A DNA stretch of 32,326 nucleotides, taken from Clostridiales bacterium. Lineage in GTDB: Bacteria; Bacillota; Clostridia; Oscillospirales; Ruminococcaceae. Below, piece after piece: positions 15,240 to 23,402 of the stretch (position 1 is the stretch's first letter; each line of letters starts with the position of its first letter). The notes beneath the pieces were generated by a model. It saw only the letters and a program-made list of their open reading frames with translations. It had not been told where the DNA came from and searched no databases. Made by a program: the position numbers and the translations under genes. Location: NCBI GenBank assembly GCA_003150405.1, contig QAMM01000012.1, positions 1-32,326 of the forward strand, written 5' to 3'.

Positions 15240-16077
15240 TCTCAGTACCTCCAAACAACTGGCAAACGTGATCTTTCTCCTGTGCTTCCTGCTTTTTGTA
15301 GAAACGGTTGCGGTGCATCAGCTCGTCAAAATCAACCATGTGTCCGTCAAAATCTGGCCCATCTACACAAGCGAAACGGATTTTTCCGTCAACCGTAACA
15401 CGGCAACAGCCGCACATTCCGGTACCATCCACCATAATCGGGTTGAGAGAAACCATTGTTTTAATTCCATAGGGTTTTGTGAGGGCACTGACCGCTTTCA
15501 TCATCGGAATCGGCCCAATAGCAATGACAACGTCATACTGGTTGCCCGCTTCAATCATTTCACGGAGCACGTCAGTAACAAAACCATGCTTGCCGTAACT
15601 GCCATCGTCGGTCGCCATAATGAGCTGGTTGCTCACCTCACCCATTTCCTTTTCCAGGATTACAATATCCTTGTTACGGAATCCGGCAATAGTATGGACC
15701 TCAACGCCATCCTCATGGAGCTGCTTTGCCTGCGGATATGCAATGGCACATCCAACGCCTCCGCCAACAACCGCCGCCTTCTTTACGCCCTCAAAATGGG
15801 ACGCCACACCGAGCGGTCCGACAAAGTCGGCAATCTCCTCGCCCTCTTCTTTAGCCGCAAGTTTAATGGTTGCGGCGCCGACATGCTGGAATATAATGGT
15901 AACCGTGCCTTTTTCAGCATCATGATCTGCTATGGTCAACGGTACACGTTCCCCTTCTTCATCCACACGGAATATGATAAACTGACCAGCTTTTGCTTTG
16001 CGTGCAATAAACGGCGCGTCAATCTCCATCAGCGTGACAGAATCATTCAGTTTTTGCTTTTTCACAATCTTATACAT
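15232..16077 (-). CDS. nfnA: NfnA/NfnS-like small subunit, FAD and 2Fe-2S reductase
   Basis: A 281-residue FNR-fold subunit. The FAD-binding barrel is in the first 90 residues (VPLTIAD), the NAD(H)-binding fold begins at AAVVGGGVGCAIAYP (about 101-115), and a C-terminal 2Fe-2S site is formed by cysteines 222, 224/225 and 237 (MCGCCRV, RFACVDGPDFDGH). This matches NfnA and the related dihydroorotate dehydrogenase electron-transfer subunits; the neighbour NfnB decides for the former. The ATG at 16077 has AAGGAGAAC upstream, and the conserved N-terminus MYKIVKK supports it although the frame stays open 35 codons further. Promoter and a Rex-like site lie upstream. Confidence 0.88.
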   Translation of the reverse strand: MYKIVKKQKLNDSVTLMEIDAPFIARKAKAGQFIIFRVDEEGERVPLTIADHDAEKGTVTIIFQHVGAATIKLAAKEEGEEIADFVGPLGVASHFEGVKKAAVVGGGVGCAIAYPQAKQLHEDGVEVHTIAGFRNKDIVILEKEMGEVSNQLIMATDDGSYGKHGFVTDVLREMIEAGNQYDVVIAIGPIPMMKAVSALTKPYGIKTMVSLNPIMVDGTGMCGCCRVTVDGKIRFACVDGPDFDGHMVDFDELMHRNRFYKKQEAQEKDHVCQLFGGTENA

Positions 16078-16114
16078 GAATGTTCTCCTTTTTCCTATCA
16101 TTTTTACCATAATT

Positions 16115-16143
16115 ATTATAACACCGCAGTAGAGTGTTTTCAA
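16115..16143 (-). promoter_or_regulatory. promoter of nfnAB
   Basis: On the minus strand TTGAAA (16143-16138) and TATAAT (16120-16115) with 17-bp spacing, 37 bases before the nfnA start. Confidence 0.8.
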
Positions 16144-16152
16144 CAATCCGCG

Positions 16153-16170
16153 TTGTGAATATATTGTCAA
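16153..16170 (-). promoter_or_regulatory. Rex-like operator upstream of nfnAB
   Basis: The 18-bp sequence TTGTGAATATATTGTCAA matches 12 of the 14 fixed positions of a TTGTGAA-N4-TTCACAA Rex box. Rex senses the NADH/NAD ratio and commonly controls anaerobic redox genes. The site lies 10 bases upstream of the -35 hexamer, so it does not overlap the core promoter, which weakens the case slightly. Confidence 0.45.
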
Positions 16171-16200
16171 ATTTCGCCGCAAAACCTCTTAAAAATTCAT

Positions 16201-16235
16201 AAAAACCACACAGATATAAATTCCATGTGGCTTTT
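16201..16235 (-). terminator. terminator of the GHL10 lipoprotein gene
   Basis: On the minus strand AAAAGCCACA pairs with TGTGGTTTTT (one G-U) around a 15-nt loop, 21 bases after the stop codon. Confidence 0.7.
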
Positions 16236-16255
16236 ATTCCGAAAAAGCATATTGT

Positions 16256-17506
16256 TTAATCGCTTTCAAGCAGTTCAAAAAGCGTACTGCGTTCCATCTG
16301 CATAACGTCAGAGGAGGATGTAAACATTGCTGAATAACTGTAAAGCGCAAAACCGCCGTAATGGGATTGAGCGCGGGAATCTGTCACCATTTGTCCCAGC
16401 ACAGAACCCGCGCCCGTCCAGCTTTCGCTGTCAAGCTTATAGGCCGCTAACCCAGGGATTAGTTTGACATTCTCCGCCGTAGTCAGTTCGTTCCAATTTT
16501 GAAGTGTGTGTAAAAACGGCATCGTTGTATGGTCGTAGTTCCAATAGATTTGCGGGATAATATAATCAAGGTATCCCGGTTCTGCCGCCCACTTTTTCAC
16601 GTTGGCATAAAGCTTGTTCAAGTTGTTGTCAATATTTCCGGCCGGACTGACTCCAAATACCACGTCTCCTCGAACGGACCGAATTCCCTCGTAAATTCCC
16701 TTTACCGTCTGGTCGACATTGTCAAAGCGGAAATCGCTGACCGATTTCCCTCCTGCATTGGCAGCCACTGCAATTGCATCAAATGTTTCTTCGGTGGTTG
16801 GGTAAAAATAATCGTCTATGTGGATACCATCTACTTCGTACTTCTTCACTATTTCCTTGACGCCATCAATGATTAACTGCCGCGTTTCGCTGTATCCCGG
16901 GTTGAGATAACAGGTGCCGTTAATCACAACAACTTTATCGCTGGTATCCCGTTTGTCGTACCACCTGCGTGTTTGATAATTCGTGGAAATCTGCTGCATT
17001 TGAGATTCCACCTGTAAACGGTAAGGATTTATCCAAGCGTGAAATTTTAGCCCTGCCTTATGGGCCTCCTCTACCATTACCGTAAGCGGATCGTAACCAA
17101 GGCCCTGCCCTGCCGCACCACTAATATAATAGGACCATGGATAAAGCTCTGATGGATAAAAGGCATCCCCATTGGGACGAACCTGAACAAACACTGTGTT
17201 CAGACCATAGTCAGCGCAGTTTTTCATCATTGCGGCGAAAGTGTTTCGGAAGGGTTCTTCCTCCGCCGAACGAATGGGCGATATTTCAAACTGAGTAATC
17301 CAGATAGCGCGCATCTCACCAGCTTCTGCATTGTTTCCCACCTGTTCCTGCGGCGCAAGTGCAGGACTTTCAATGACCTGAGACAACGATTGATCATTCG
17401 GGGAACCCTGGTTCAGAAATGCTGTCAATTTTTCCGGCATTGTGCACCCGGAACAGGTGAAAAATATCATCAGAAGTACTAAAAATACTGATAAAATCCG
17501 TTTCAA
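16256..17506 (-). CDS. GHL10 (glycosyl hydrolase-like 10) family lipoprotein
   Basis: A secreted lipoprotein of 416 residues. The N-terminus MKRILSVFLVLLMIFFTCSGC is a lipoprotein signal with the acylated cysteine at 21. After a Ser/Gln-rich linker the GHL10 TIM-barrel domain starts with EMRAIWITQFEIS and includes VFVQVRPNGDAFYPSE, HAWINPYR, NPGYSETRQLIIDGVKEIV, VDGIHIDDYFYPT and IIPQIYWNYDH, all hallmark segments of the family. Carbohydrate or peptidoglycan cleavage is presumed but no substrate is established. A TTG start at 17506 gives a proper signal peptide with a G-rich binding site; a GTG at 17569 would add 21 basic residues and lacks a binding site. Confidence 0.85.
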   Translation of the reverse strand: MKRILSVFLVLLMIFFTCSGCTMPEKLTAFLNQGSPNDQSLSQVIESPALAPQEQVGNNAEAGEMRAIWITQFEISPIRSAEEEPFRNTFAAMMKNCADYGLNTVFVQVRPNGDAFYPSELYPWSYYISGAAGQGLGYDPLTVMVEEAHKAGLKFHAWINPYRLQVESQMQQISTNYQTRRWYDKRDTSDKVVVINGTCYLNPGYSETRQLIIDGVKEIVKKYEVDGIHIDDYFYPTTEETFDAIAVAANAGGKSVSDFRFDNVDQTVKGIYEGIRSVRGDVVFGVSPAGNIDNNLNKLYANVKKWAAEPGYLDYIIPQIYWNYDHTTMPFLHTLQNWNELTTAENVKLIPGLAAYKLDSESWTGAGSVLGQMVTDSRAQSHYGGFALYSYSAMFTSSSDVMQMERSTLFELLESD

Positions 17507-17570
17507 AGCTGCCCCCGTCCGCCTTTTTTTAAGCAAAATTGTTGCAGGGGCACGTCCCACCGCCTGCACA

Positions 17571-17599
17571 TTGAACTGGATACATCTTTATGCTACAAT
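17571..17599 (+). promoter_or_regulatory. promoter of the methyltransferase gene
   Basis: TTGAAC and TACAAT with 17-bp spacing and TGC before the -10 (extended). It lies 28 bases before the ATG. Confidence 0.7.
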
Positions 17600-17626
17600 A
17601 GAAAAAAATATGCGGAGGCAAGTCCA

Positions 17627-18379
17627 ATGAAATGGGATGCAGAATTATACGACAGCAAGCATGAATTTGTTTCGCAGTACGGGCGTGCTCTGGTAATGGA
17701 GGTCAACCGGAACGCCGGGCAGCGAATTTTGGACCTCGGTTGTGGAACCGGCAAGCTTTCAGGGGATTTGGCAAAAAACGGAGCGACCGTTATCGGCGTG
17801 GACGCTTCCGAACCGATGATTGAAAAAGCAAAGCTCGCGCACCCGCAACTGGAATTCCATTGCATGGACGCCACTGCTCTGTCCTATGAAAATGAATTTG
17901 ACACCGTTTTTTCCAATGCTGTTTTTCATTGGATTTCAAATCAGGAAGCACTGCTTTTTTCGGTCCACCGCGCATTAAAGCCAGGCGGTCTTCTCATCTG
18001 TGAGTTCGGCGGGTTCCGCAACACCGAACGCATTTTATTGGCTTTCCAAGAGGAATATGAAAAAACCGGCGAACCATTCAAAAATTCATTTTTCTACCCA
18101 ACGATTAAGCAATACCAGAGCCTGCTGGAGTACTCTGGATTTGAAGCAGAAATGGTACGGGATTTTGACCGTCCAACCCCGCTTGCCGACGGTGAGCAAG
18201 GGCTTCGCAACTGGCTGACGCAGTTTTACGACGACAGCCTTTCACGCCTAGATGAAGAACAGCGTCAAGAGGTTCTCAGCGCTGTTGAAGAGCGCTTGCG
18301 CCCAATTCTTTGGAAGGATGAACATTGGGTAGCAGATTACCGGCGAATTCAGGTAAAAGCAAAAAAACCGGAATCATAA
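17627..18379 (+). CDS. class I SAM-dependent methyltransferase (trans-aconitate methyltransferase-like)
   Basis: A 250-residue soluble methyltransferase. Motif I ILDLGCGTGKLSGDL binds S-adenosylmethionine; the acidic residue ending strand 2 is in VIGVDAS; motif II-like MDATAL and the substrate-side segment FSNAVFHWISNQE follow, and LKPGGLLICEFGG is motif III. The FHW pattern and length resemble Tam, which methylates trans-aconitate, but many class I enzymes share it, so the substrate is open. GGAGG lies eight bases before the ATG. Gene and terminator overlap: the stop codon sits in the terminator loop. Confidence 0.85.
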   Translation: MKWDAELYDSKHEFVSQYGRALVMEVNRNAGQRILDLGCGTGKLSGDLAKNGATVIGVDASEPMIEKAKLAHPQLEFHCMDATALSYENEFDTVFSNAVFHWISNQEALLFSVHRALKPGGLLICEFGGFRNTERILLAFQEEYEKTGEPFKNSFFYPTIKQYQSLLEYSGFEAEMVRDFDRPTPLADGEQGLRNWLTQFYDDSLSRLDEEQRQEVLSAVEERLRPILWKDEHWVADYRRIQVKAKKPES

Positions 18380-18393
18380 GATTCCGGTTTTTT
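18362..18393. terminator. bidirectional terminator between two convergent genes
   Basis: A 14-bp perfect stem (AAAAAACCGGAATC / GATTCCGGTTTTTT) with loop ATAA, which includes the TAA stop codon of the methyltransferase gene. It serves the methyltransferase gene on the plus strand and the signal-peptidase-like gene on the minus strand. Confidence 0.92.
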
Positions 18394-18398
18394 GTTGA

Positions 18399-19586
18399 TT
18401 AAAACGGGAGCTTAATTTTTGTTTCAACATTTTCCGATTCAATGATCAGGAATTTACCATGTTCATCTGAAATTACACTGACCTTTTGTGCCGGGCGCTG
18501 CTTGAGATCTACATCTACCGAACGGTCGGTGACAACAGGCTTGATAAACGGAGCCGCCTTTTGGACTGCGCTGGCTTCCTCGCCCTGCACGCCGTATTGT
18601 CGGAGCATTGACACTAAACCCGAAGACTCCTGATCCTCCAAACCAAGTGTCGCAATCAGCTGACTGTAGTCCAATTCATCTTCCTGCCGGTGTCGTTCTT
18701 GTTCGGTCGTCTCAACATCATGAGAAACCACATTCTGTACAGGCTCTAGTATTGTACTGCCTGTAGAGCGCATCTCCGAAACAATTTTTTCGGCCTCATC
18801 CTGGGCTAACGGTTTATTCCGCGGCTGTTCCGGGGCAAAACGGTTGTTCATATTGGAAAGTTCAAATACCATATCCTGATCGGTAGTAATACGTCCTGTT
18901 TCCGGCTTGCCGGACGGGGCGTTCTTTTGCCAAATCCGGTCCAATTCTTCATTATGAAACGCCAACTTTGCATCCAATTCCAATTCCGCTAAACTAGGAG
19001 AGTTGGATAATCGAAACGGTTCTTCCCCTTCACTCTCTTCCACACGACGTCCTCGGAACGAAACAATAACTCGGATTACCAGAACTACAATCAGTACGCC
19101 ACAAGGAATCAAGACGGTATAAAGAATACCGTTAAAGGTTGCAAGATATTCCAACGCATAACCGATATAAGGAACCGTATAAACAACCTGCCCCACCATG
19201 GATGATTTATGAATGGTTTCAATCTTATTGCTGCCAATGTCATAAATAACATCATATTCCGGGTCGTCCTCAAACGAGATAATTTCCTTAATTCGTCCGG
19301 TGCGATAGGAGCCATCCTCTTTTTGATACAAGATAACGTCATTAATTGCCGGGTTTGGTTTCTCAACCGAAAGCACCACGCTTCCCTGAGGAACAACAGC
19401 TCCCATCCCCTGTTCCTTTTCAGTGCTGATCTGGTACCCAAATGCTGCTGGGAGTTTACCCCCCTGCGCGGCCTGCGTGCACAGCAACAGGTAAACAGAC
19501 GCAACAACCAGCCAAATTGTGACCAGGGTAACCACCAAAGTGAACAGCACATTTAAAAAGCGATGCTTCTTTTTTGCAGAGCTCAT
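18399..19586 (-). CDS. SipW-like signal peptidase fold protein lacking catalytic residues
   Basis: A 395-residue membrane protein with transmembrane segments at about 12-35 and 153-175 and a 220-residue charged cytoplasmic tail. The extracytoplasmic part aligns by eye with SipW-type signal peptidases: FGYQ, then GMGAVVPQGSVVLSVEKP-DVILYQKEDGSYRTGRIKEI, then VGQVVYTVPYIGYALEYL. The usual SGSMEP becomes QGMGAV, so the nucleophilic Ser is Gly60; the usual THRI becomes TGRI with Gly97 for the base His; the GDANxxxD segment is replaced by IGSNKIET. It should therefore be inactive as a peptidase. The tail has no motif I recognise. GGAGGAG before the ATG supports the start. It is monocistronic between two terminators. 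Confidence 0.7.
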   Translation of the reverse strand: MSSAKKKHRFLNVLFTLVVTLVTIWLVVASVYLLLCTQAAQGGKLPAAFGYQISTEKEQGMGAVVPQGSVVLSVEKPNPAINDVILYQKEDGSYRTGRIKEIISFEDDPEYDVIYDIGSNKIETIHKSSMVGQVVYTVPYIGYALEYLATFNGILYTVLIPCGVLIVVLVIRVIVSFRGRRVEESEGEEPFRLSNSPSLAELELDAKLAFHNEELDRIWQKNAPSGKPETGRITTDQDMVFELSNMNNRFAPEQPRNKPLAQDEAEKIVSEMRSTGSTILEPVQNVVSHDVETTEQERHRQEDELDYSQLIATLGLEDQESSGLVSMLRQYGVQGEEASAVQKAAPFIKPVVTDRSVDVDLKQRPAQKVSVISDEHGKFLIIESENVETKIKLPF

Positions 19587-19615
19587 GAATCTCCTCCAAA
19601 AAATTTACTACTCCT

Positions 19616-19644
19616 ATCATCAGCTTTTTTGCGAATTTTGTCAA
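19616..19644 (-). promoter_or_regulatory. promoter of the signal-peptidase-like gene
   Basis: On the minus strand a perfect TTGACA (19644-19639) with a weak -10 (GATGAT at 17-bp spacing, or TGATAG at 19). The start codon follows about 30 bases later. Confidence 0.5.
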
Positions 19645-19671
19645 GCCTTATCGGAGGAGATCCAAAATAAA

Positions 19672-19710
19672 ACAGTGGATATGCAATTTTACAATCCGCA
19701 TATCCACTGT
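19672..19710 (-). terminator. terminator of the rnf operon
   Basis: A 13-bp perfect stem ACAGTGGATATGC / GCATATCCACTGT with a 13-nt loop begins 14 bases after the rnfB stop and is followed on the minus strand by TTTATTTT. Confidence 0.88.
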
Positions 19711-19724
19711 AAAGCATTTTGGCG

Positions 19725-20516
19725 TTACACCATTCGAATACAATGAGCTGGACATTTTTCGACACAGGCTCCACAACTCGTACATTTTTCATAATCAATA
19801 ACCGCCAGATTATTCACTATATGAATCGCGTCCGACGGACAATTCTTTTCACACAGCTTACAGGCAATGCACCCGTTTTTGCACACTGCGCGGGTGAGCT
19901 TTCCACTGTCGTGATTGCTACATTTTACAGCAACTCGATCCGCCTGCTTCTTTAAAATCATCAATCCTTTCGGACATGCGGCGGCACACATCATACAGCC
20001 GGTACATTTGCTGTTATCAATTTTTGCAATACCATCAACAATTGAAATCGCATCAAACTGGCAAGCCTTTACGCAATCCCCAAAGCCAAGACAGGAGAAA
20101 CGGCAATCGCCGTTTCCTGCATAAAAAGCATTGCAGGCCGCACAGGACGGCGTTCCTACGTAATCATACTTTTTTCCCGTTGCCTCCGGGCAGCCGGAAC
20201 AAGCAATCACGGCAGCTTTTTCGACAATATTTTCTGCCGTTTTGCCCATGATTTCGCCAATCTGCGCAGCCGTCTTATCGGCTCCCGGCACACAGCGGTT
20301 AATCGGAGCATCTGAATTGACAATACTTGCAGCATACTCATCACAGCCGGAAAAACCACAAACGCCACAGTTAACACCCGGCAGAGCTTCTCTGACCCGT
20401 TCAATACGCTCATCGGCTTTTACTGCAAATACCTTTTGGGCAACCGAAAGCAGCACACCGGCTAAAAGGCCAAGAATAATAAATATTAAAATTGGCAGGA
20501 CATAGGTTTCAAACAT
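19725..20516 (-). CDS. rnfB: Rnf complex subunit B, ferredoxin-like electron entry subunit
   Basis: A 263-residue iron-sulfur protein that accepts electrons from reduced ferredoxin. One N-terminal membrane helix (about 5-27) anchors it. The Fe-S domain has NCGVCGFSGCDEYA and a downstream cysteine set, followed by ferredoxin-type motifs: CRFSCLGFGDCVKAC, KCTGCMMCAAACP, GCIACKLCEKNCP and KCTSCGACVEKCP, so up to six 4Fe-4S clusters may be bound, normal for clostridial RnfB. It is the last gene of the operon, after a 74-base gap with two hairpins; GGAGG precedes its ATG. Confidence 0.95.
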   Translation of the reverse strand: MFETYVLPILIFIILGLLAGVLLSVAQKVFAVKADERIERVREALPGVNCGVCGFSGCDEYAASIVNSDAPINRCVPGADKTAAQIGEIMGKTAENIVEKAAVIACSGCPEATGKKYDYVGTPSCAACNAFYAGNGDCRFSCLGFGDCVKACQFDAISIVDGIAKIDNSKCTGCMMCAAACPKGLMILKKQADRVAVKCSNHDSGKLTRAVCKNGCIACKLCEKNCPSDAIHIVNNLAVIDYEKCTSCGACVEKCPAHCIRMV

Positions 20517-20541
20517 TTAAGCACCTCCGGATTTTTATTCA

Positions 20542-20582
20542 CGCACAGCTGTGCGCTCTTTTACTGAAACAACCGTTTTCAG
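20542..20582 (-). repeat. two adjacent hairpins between rnfA and rnfB
   Basis: A perfect 14-bp palindrome CGCACAGCTGTGCG (20542-20555) and a hairpin CTGAAA-N7-TTTCAG (20564-20582) fill the only sizeable gap in the operon. They may mark an RNA processing site or weak attenuator adjusting RnfB level. Confidence 0.55.
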
Positions 20583-20590
20583 CAAACCAG

Positions 20591-21181
20591 TTATTGAAAC
20601 AAGCCTTCTACAACGCCGCCAAAGCCCACAAAGGAAACCGAAACGATTGCCGCAGCAACCAGTGTAATTGGAATTCCCTGAAACGCCTTAGGTACATTGC
20701 AGCTCTGCAGTTTCTGGCGCACACCGGAGAACAGCACCAGAGCCAGCATAAATCCAAGACCCGCACCAAGCGCGTTCACCATTGACTGACCAAAATCATA
20801 GGTTTCATCAATATTGAGCAGAGTAACGCCCAATACAGCGCAGTTGGTGGTGATTAGCGGCAGATAAACACCAAGCGACTTATAGAGCGGCGGCATAAAC
20901 TTTTTGAGCAGGATTTCAATCAACTGCACAAACAGCGCGATGATCAGGATAAACGCCACCGTACGGAGATAATCCAACCCATAAGGCGCAAGAAAACAAG
21001 TGTAAATCGGCCAGGTAATAGCCGTCGCCATACACATGACAAAGGTGACCGCAACACTCATACCAAGTGCCGAATCAATGCGCTTGGATACGCCGAGGAA
21101 CGGGCAGATTCCCATAAATTTCGAAAGGACAAAGTTATCCACCAAAATGGCACTGACAAGGATAATCAACATTTCTTTCAT
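20591..21181 (-). CDS. rnfA: Rnf complex subunit A, integral membrane subunit
   Basis: A 196-residue protein with six transmembrane helices, paralogous to RnfE, which together form the membrane core holding a 2Fe-2S cluster between them. The conserved N-terminal segment DNFVLSKFMGICPFLGVSKR with its cysteine and the later TTNCAVLGVTLLNI with a second cysteine are both present. Start three bases after the rnfE stop, so tightly coupled. Confidence 0.95.
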   Translation of the reverse strand: MKEMLIILVSAILVDNFVLSKFMGICPFLGVSKRIDSALGMSVAVTFVMCMATAITWPIYTCFLAPYGLDYLRTVAFILIIALFVQLIEILLKKFMPPLYKSLGVYLPLITTNCAVLGVTLLNIDETYDFGQSMVNALGAGLGFMLALVLFSGVRQKLQSCNVPKAFQGIPITLVAAAIVSVSFVGFGGVVEGLFQ

Positions 21182-21184
21182 AGC

Positions 21185-21859
21185 TTATTCCTCCTCCTTT
21201 GCCAGTTTTTCGCACGCTTCAGCAGATGGACAGCCTTCACAGCCACCGCAGCCAATCTTCTTTTTAGAAATCTTATACTTGGTCAGAATATTAATAACCG
21301 CAATCAGCACACCGAGAACAAAAAATCCGCCTGCCGGAGTGATAAACAGCTTCATGGACTCAATCACATTCTTGGTAATCGGCAGCCCAAACCAGGTACC
21401 GGAACCCAAAATCTCACGGATAGAACCCATCAAAAACAAGGCGAGGGTAAAACCAAGTCCCATTCCAAGGCCATCCAGAGCTGATTTGACAACGTTATTT
21501 TTACTGGCGAAAATTTCGGCGCGTGCTAAGATGATGCAGTTTACCGTAATGAGAGAAAGGAAAATACCGAGCGCACGGTACAAATCCGGAACAAATTTTT
21601 GCAGGATAAAGCCGACGATGGTGACAAAACCCGCAATAATGACAATAAAACAGGGCAACCGCACCGCTTTTGGGATAAATTTACGAACCAATGAAATAAC
21701 AATGTTGGAACATACCAAAACAAAGGTTGTTGCAAGCCCCATGCCGAGCCCGTTCACCGCCATCGTGGTGACCGCAAGAGTCGGGCACATGCCGAGAAGC
21801 AAGACAAATACTGGGTTTTCTTTGATAATGCCATTGAGCAGAATTTTTAAATGACTCAT
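21185..21859 (-). CDS. rnfE: Rnf complex subunit E, integral membrane subunit
   Basis: A 224-residue six-helix subunit. Cysteines in LLLGMCPTLAVTT and LITVNCIILARAE are the ligands of the cluster shared with RnfA. The C-terminal cytoplasmic tail carries an extra cysteine group (KIGCGGCEGCPSAEACEK) that could bind a metal; this Cys-rich tail is seen in several clostridial RnfE proteins. Its ATG overlaps the rnfG stop by four bases. Confidence 0.93.
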   Translation of the reverse strand: MSHLKILLNGIIKENPVFVLLLGMCPTLAVTTMAVNGLGMGLATTFVLVCSNIVISLVRKFIPKAVRLPCFIVIIAGFVTIVGFILQKFVPDLYRALGIFLSLITVNCIILARAEIFASKNNVVKSALDGLGMGLGFTLALFLMGSIREILGSGTWFGLPITKNVIESMKLFITPAGGFFVLGVLIAVINILTKYKISKKKIGCGGCEGCPSAEACEKLAKEEE

Positions 21860-22431
21860 CTGGAAGCCGCCTCCTTTACATTCGGATACGCAGCCAACGC
21901 AAGGTTCATGCCTTCCACAACTGCTTTGGAAGAAATGGTTGCACCGGAAATAACCGCAATATCACTGTCCGCAGAGGTCTTACCTTTGACCGCCGTAAAG
22001 GAAGAAACATTTTTTCCGGTAAACTGGTTTTTAAAATCACTTTCAGCAATCTGAGTGCCGAGCCCCGGTGTTTCAGAGGATTCTGCAACTTCATAACCGA
22101 GTACGCTGCCATCTGCATTGAGGCCAATGACCAGCACAAGTCCCTTGCTGTAGCCTTTAAGCTCAATTTCAAAACCAATAGCATCGCTTCCGCTGGGAAG
22201 AATAACATTCTGAATGCGTTCATCCAGCCTCAGCTCGGTTAAATCCAGGGTATCAAAGGTTTCTGAGTCCGCGAACAGAGTTTCACAGGCGGCGGTTGCT
22301 TCATCGCTCAGATTACCCACCTGTTCCTTTTTTGTCGCATTGTAAGTAAACACCAACGCCGTAGACACCACAAGAGCAACCACAGTCAGTGCAAGGGTCG
22401 GAAAAAAGATTTCTTTCCATGACTTTTTCAT
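21856..22431 (-). CDS. rnfG: Rnf complex subunit G, FMN-bearing
   Basis: A 191-residue subunit with one N-terminal membrane helix (about 11-31) and an extracytoplasmic FMN-binding domain. The covalent flavin attachment motif is SGATISSK, with Thr165 the likely acceptor; attachment needs an ApbE transferase, and no apbE gene is in this window. The ATG at 22431 shares a base with the rnfD stop (TGATG) and has GGAGGGG upstream; a TTG one codon earlier is less likely. Confidence 0.92.
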   Translation of the reverse strand: MKKSWKEIFFPTLALTVVALVVSTALVFTYNATKKEQVGNLSDEATAACETLFADSETFDTLDLTELRLDERIQNVILPSGSDAIGFEIELKGYSKGLVLVIGLNADGSVLGYEVAESSETPGLGTQIAESDFKNQFTGKNVSSFTAVKGKTSADSDIAVISGATISSKAVVEGMNLALAAYPNVKEAASR

Positions 22432-23387
22432 CAAGCCTTCCCCTCCTTTGCTGGTTTTACCTTACCAAAGGGTTTGAGCCTAGTTGCCTTGTCAATATAT
22501 GGGACCAGAATATTCATCAAAAGAATCGCAAAGGAAACGCCCTCTGGATAAGAGCCAAAGACACGGATCACCACAGTGATGATACCGCAGCCAACTGCGA
22601 AAATCAATTTACCAAGGCGAGTGGACGGCGAGGTGGAGTAATCGGTCAGCATGAAAAATCCTCCAAGCATGACGCCACCCGCAAGAATCTGATACACCGG
22701 GTCCAACCCAAGCGCCCAGGTAAACAGAAATACTGTGCCAATATAGGCAATCGGTATAATGGGGTTGATAATCCGTCGAACAATCAGGTAAAGACCGCCA
22801 ATCAAAAGGGCGAGGGCCGCTGTTTCACCAAGGGAACCCGCACGTGCGCCCAAGAACATATCCAACATAGAAGGCAAAGTCTCAGTGTTGGTAATATCCG
22901 CAAGGGGAGTTGCCGTCGTGACCACATCCGCCGGCACTAAAAAGGAGTTAAAGTAAGGTGGCACCCAGGTGGTCATCTGCGCTGGGAAAGATACCAGCAG
23001 TACAATACGTGCAAGGATGGCCGGATTTGCGAAGTTTTGCCCAATGCCGCCAAACATCTGTTTTGCAATGACAATGGCGACAAAATCGCCAATGATCAAC
23101 ATCCAGATCGGCAGGGTGACCGGAACATTGAACGCAACAAGCACACCGGTCACGACTGCACTCAGGTCGCCGATGGTATTGTCACGCTTCATTAATTTAC
23201 GCACAAGGTATTCAAACAGCACACAGGCCAACACGCTGACACAGGTGAGCATCAGAGCGCGAAAACCGAAAAAGATGACCGCACAAACCAATGCTGGAAT
23301 GAGCGCTATTACAACATTGAGCATAATGCTCCGCGTTGTCACACCACTTTTTCGATGCGGGGAATATGTAACCAGCAATTTTTCCAA
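22431..23387 (-). CDS. rnfD: Rnf complex subunit D, FMN-bearing membrane subunit
   Basis: A 318-residue protein with about nine or ten transmembrane helices, homologous to NqrB and a candidate for ion translocation. The FMN-attachment segment is VTTATPLADI, with Thr160 the likely site. FGGIGQNFANPAILARIVLL and MLGGFFMLTDYSTSPST are well-conserved family segments. The start is TTG at 23387 with GGAGGG eight bases upstream, 15 bases after rnfC. Confidence 0.93.
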   Translation of the reverse strand: MEKLLVTYSPHRKSGVTTRSIMLNVVIALIPALVCAVIFFGFRALMLTCVSVLACVLFEYLVRKLMKRDNTIGDLSAVVTGVLVAFNVPVTLPIWMLIIGDFVAIVIAKQMFGGIGQNFANPAILARIVLLVSFPAQMTTWVPPYFNSFLVPADVVTTATPLADITNTETLPSMLDMFLGARAGSLGETAALALLIGGLYLIVRRIINPIIPIAYIGTVFLFTWALGLDPVYQILAGGVMLGGFFMLTDYSTSPSTRLGKLIFAVGCGIITVVIRVFGSYPEGVSFAILLMNILVPYIDKATRLKPFGKVKPAKEGKA

Positions 23388-23402
23388 TGCAGTATCCCTC
23401 CG

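Noticed and set aside
15181..16158. A 325-codon open frame opposite nfnA
   Set aside because: Antisense to a gene with complete flavin and Fe-S motifs; no binding site or recognisable product.
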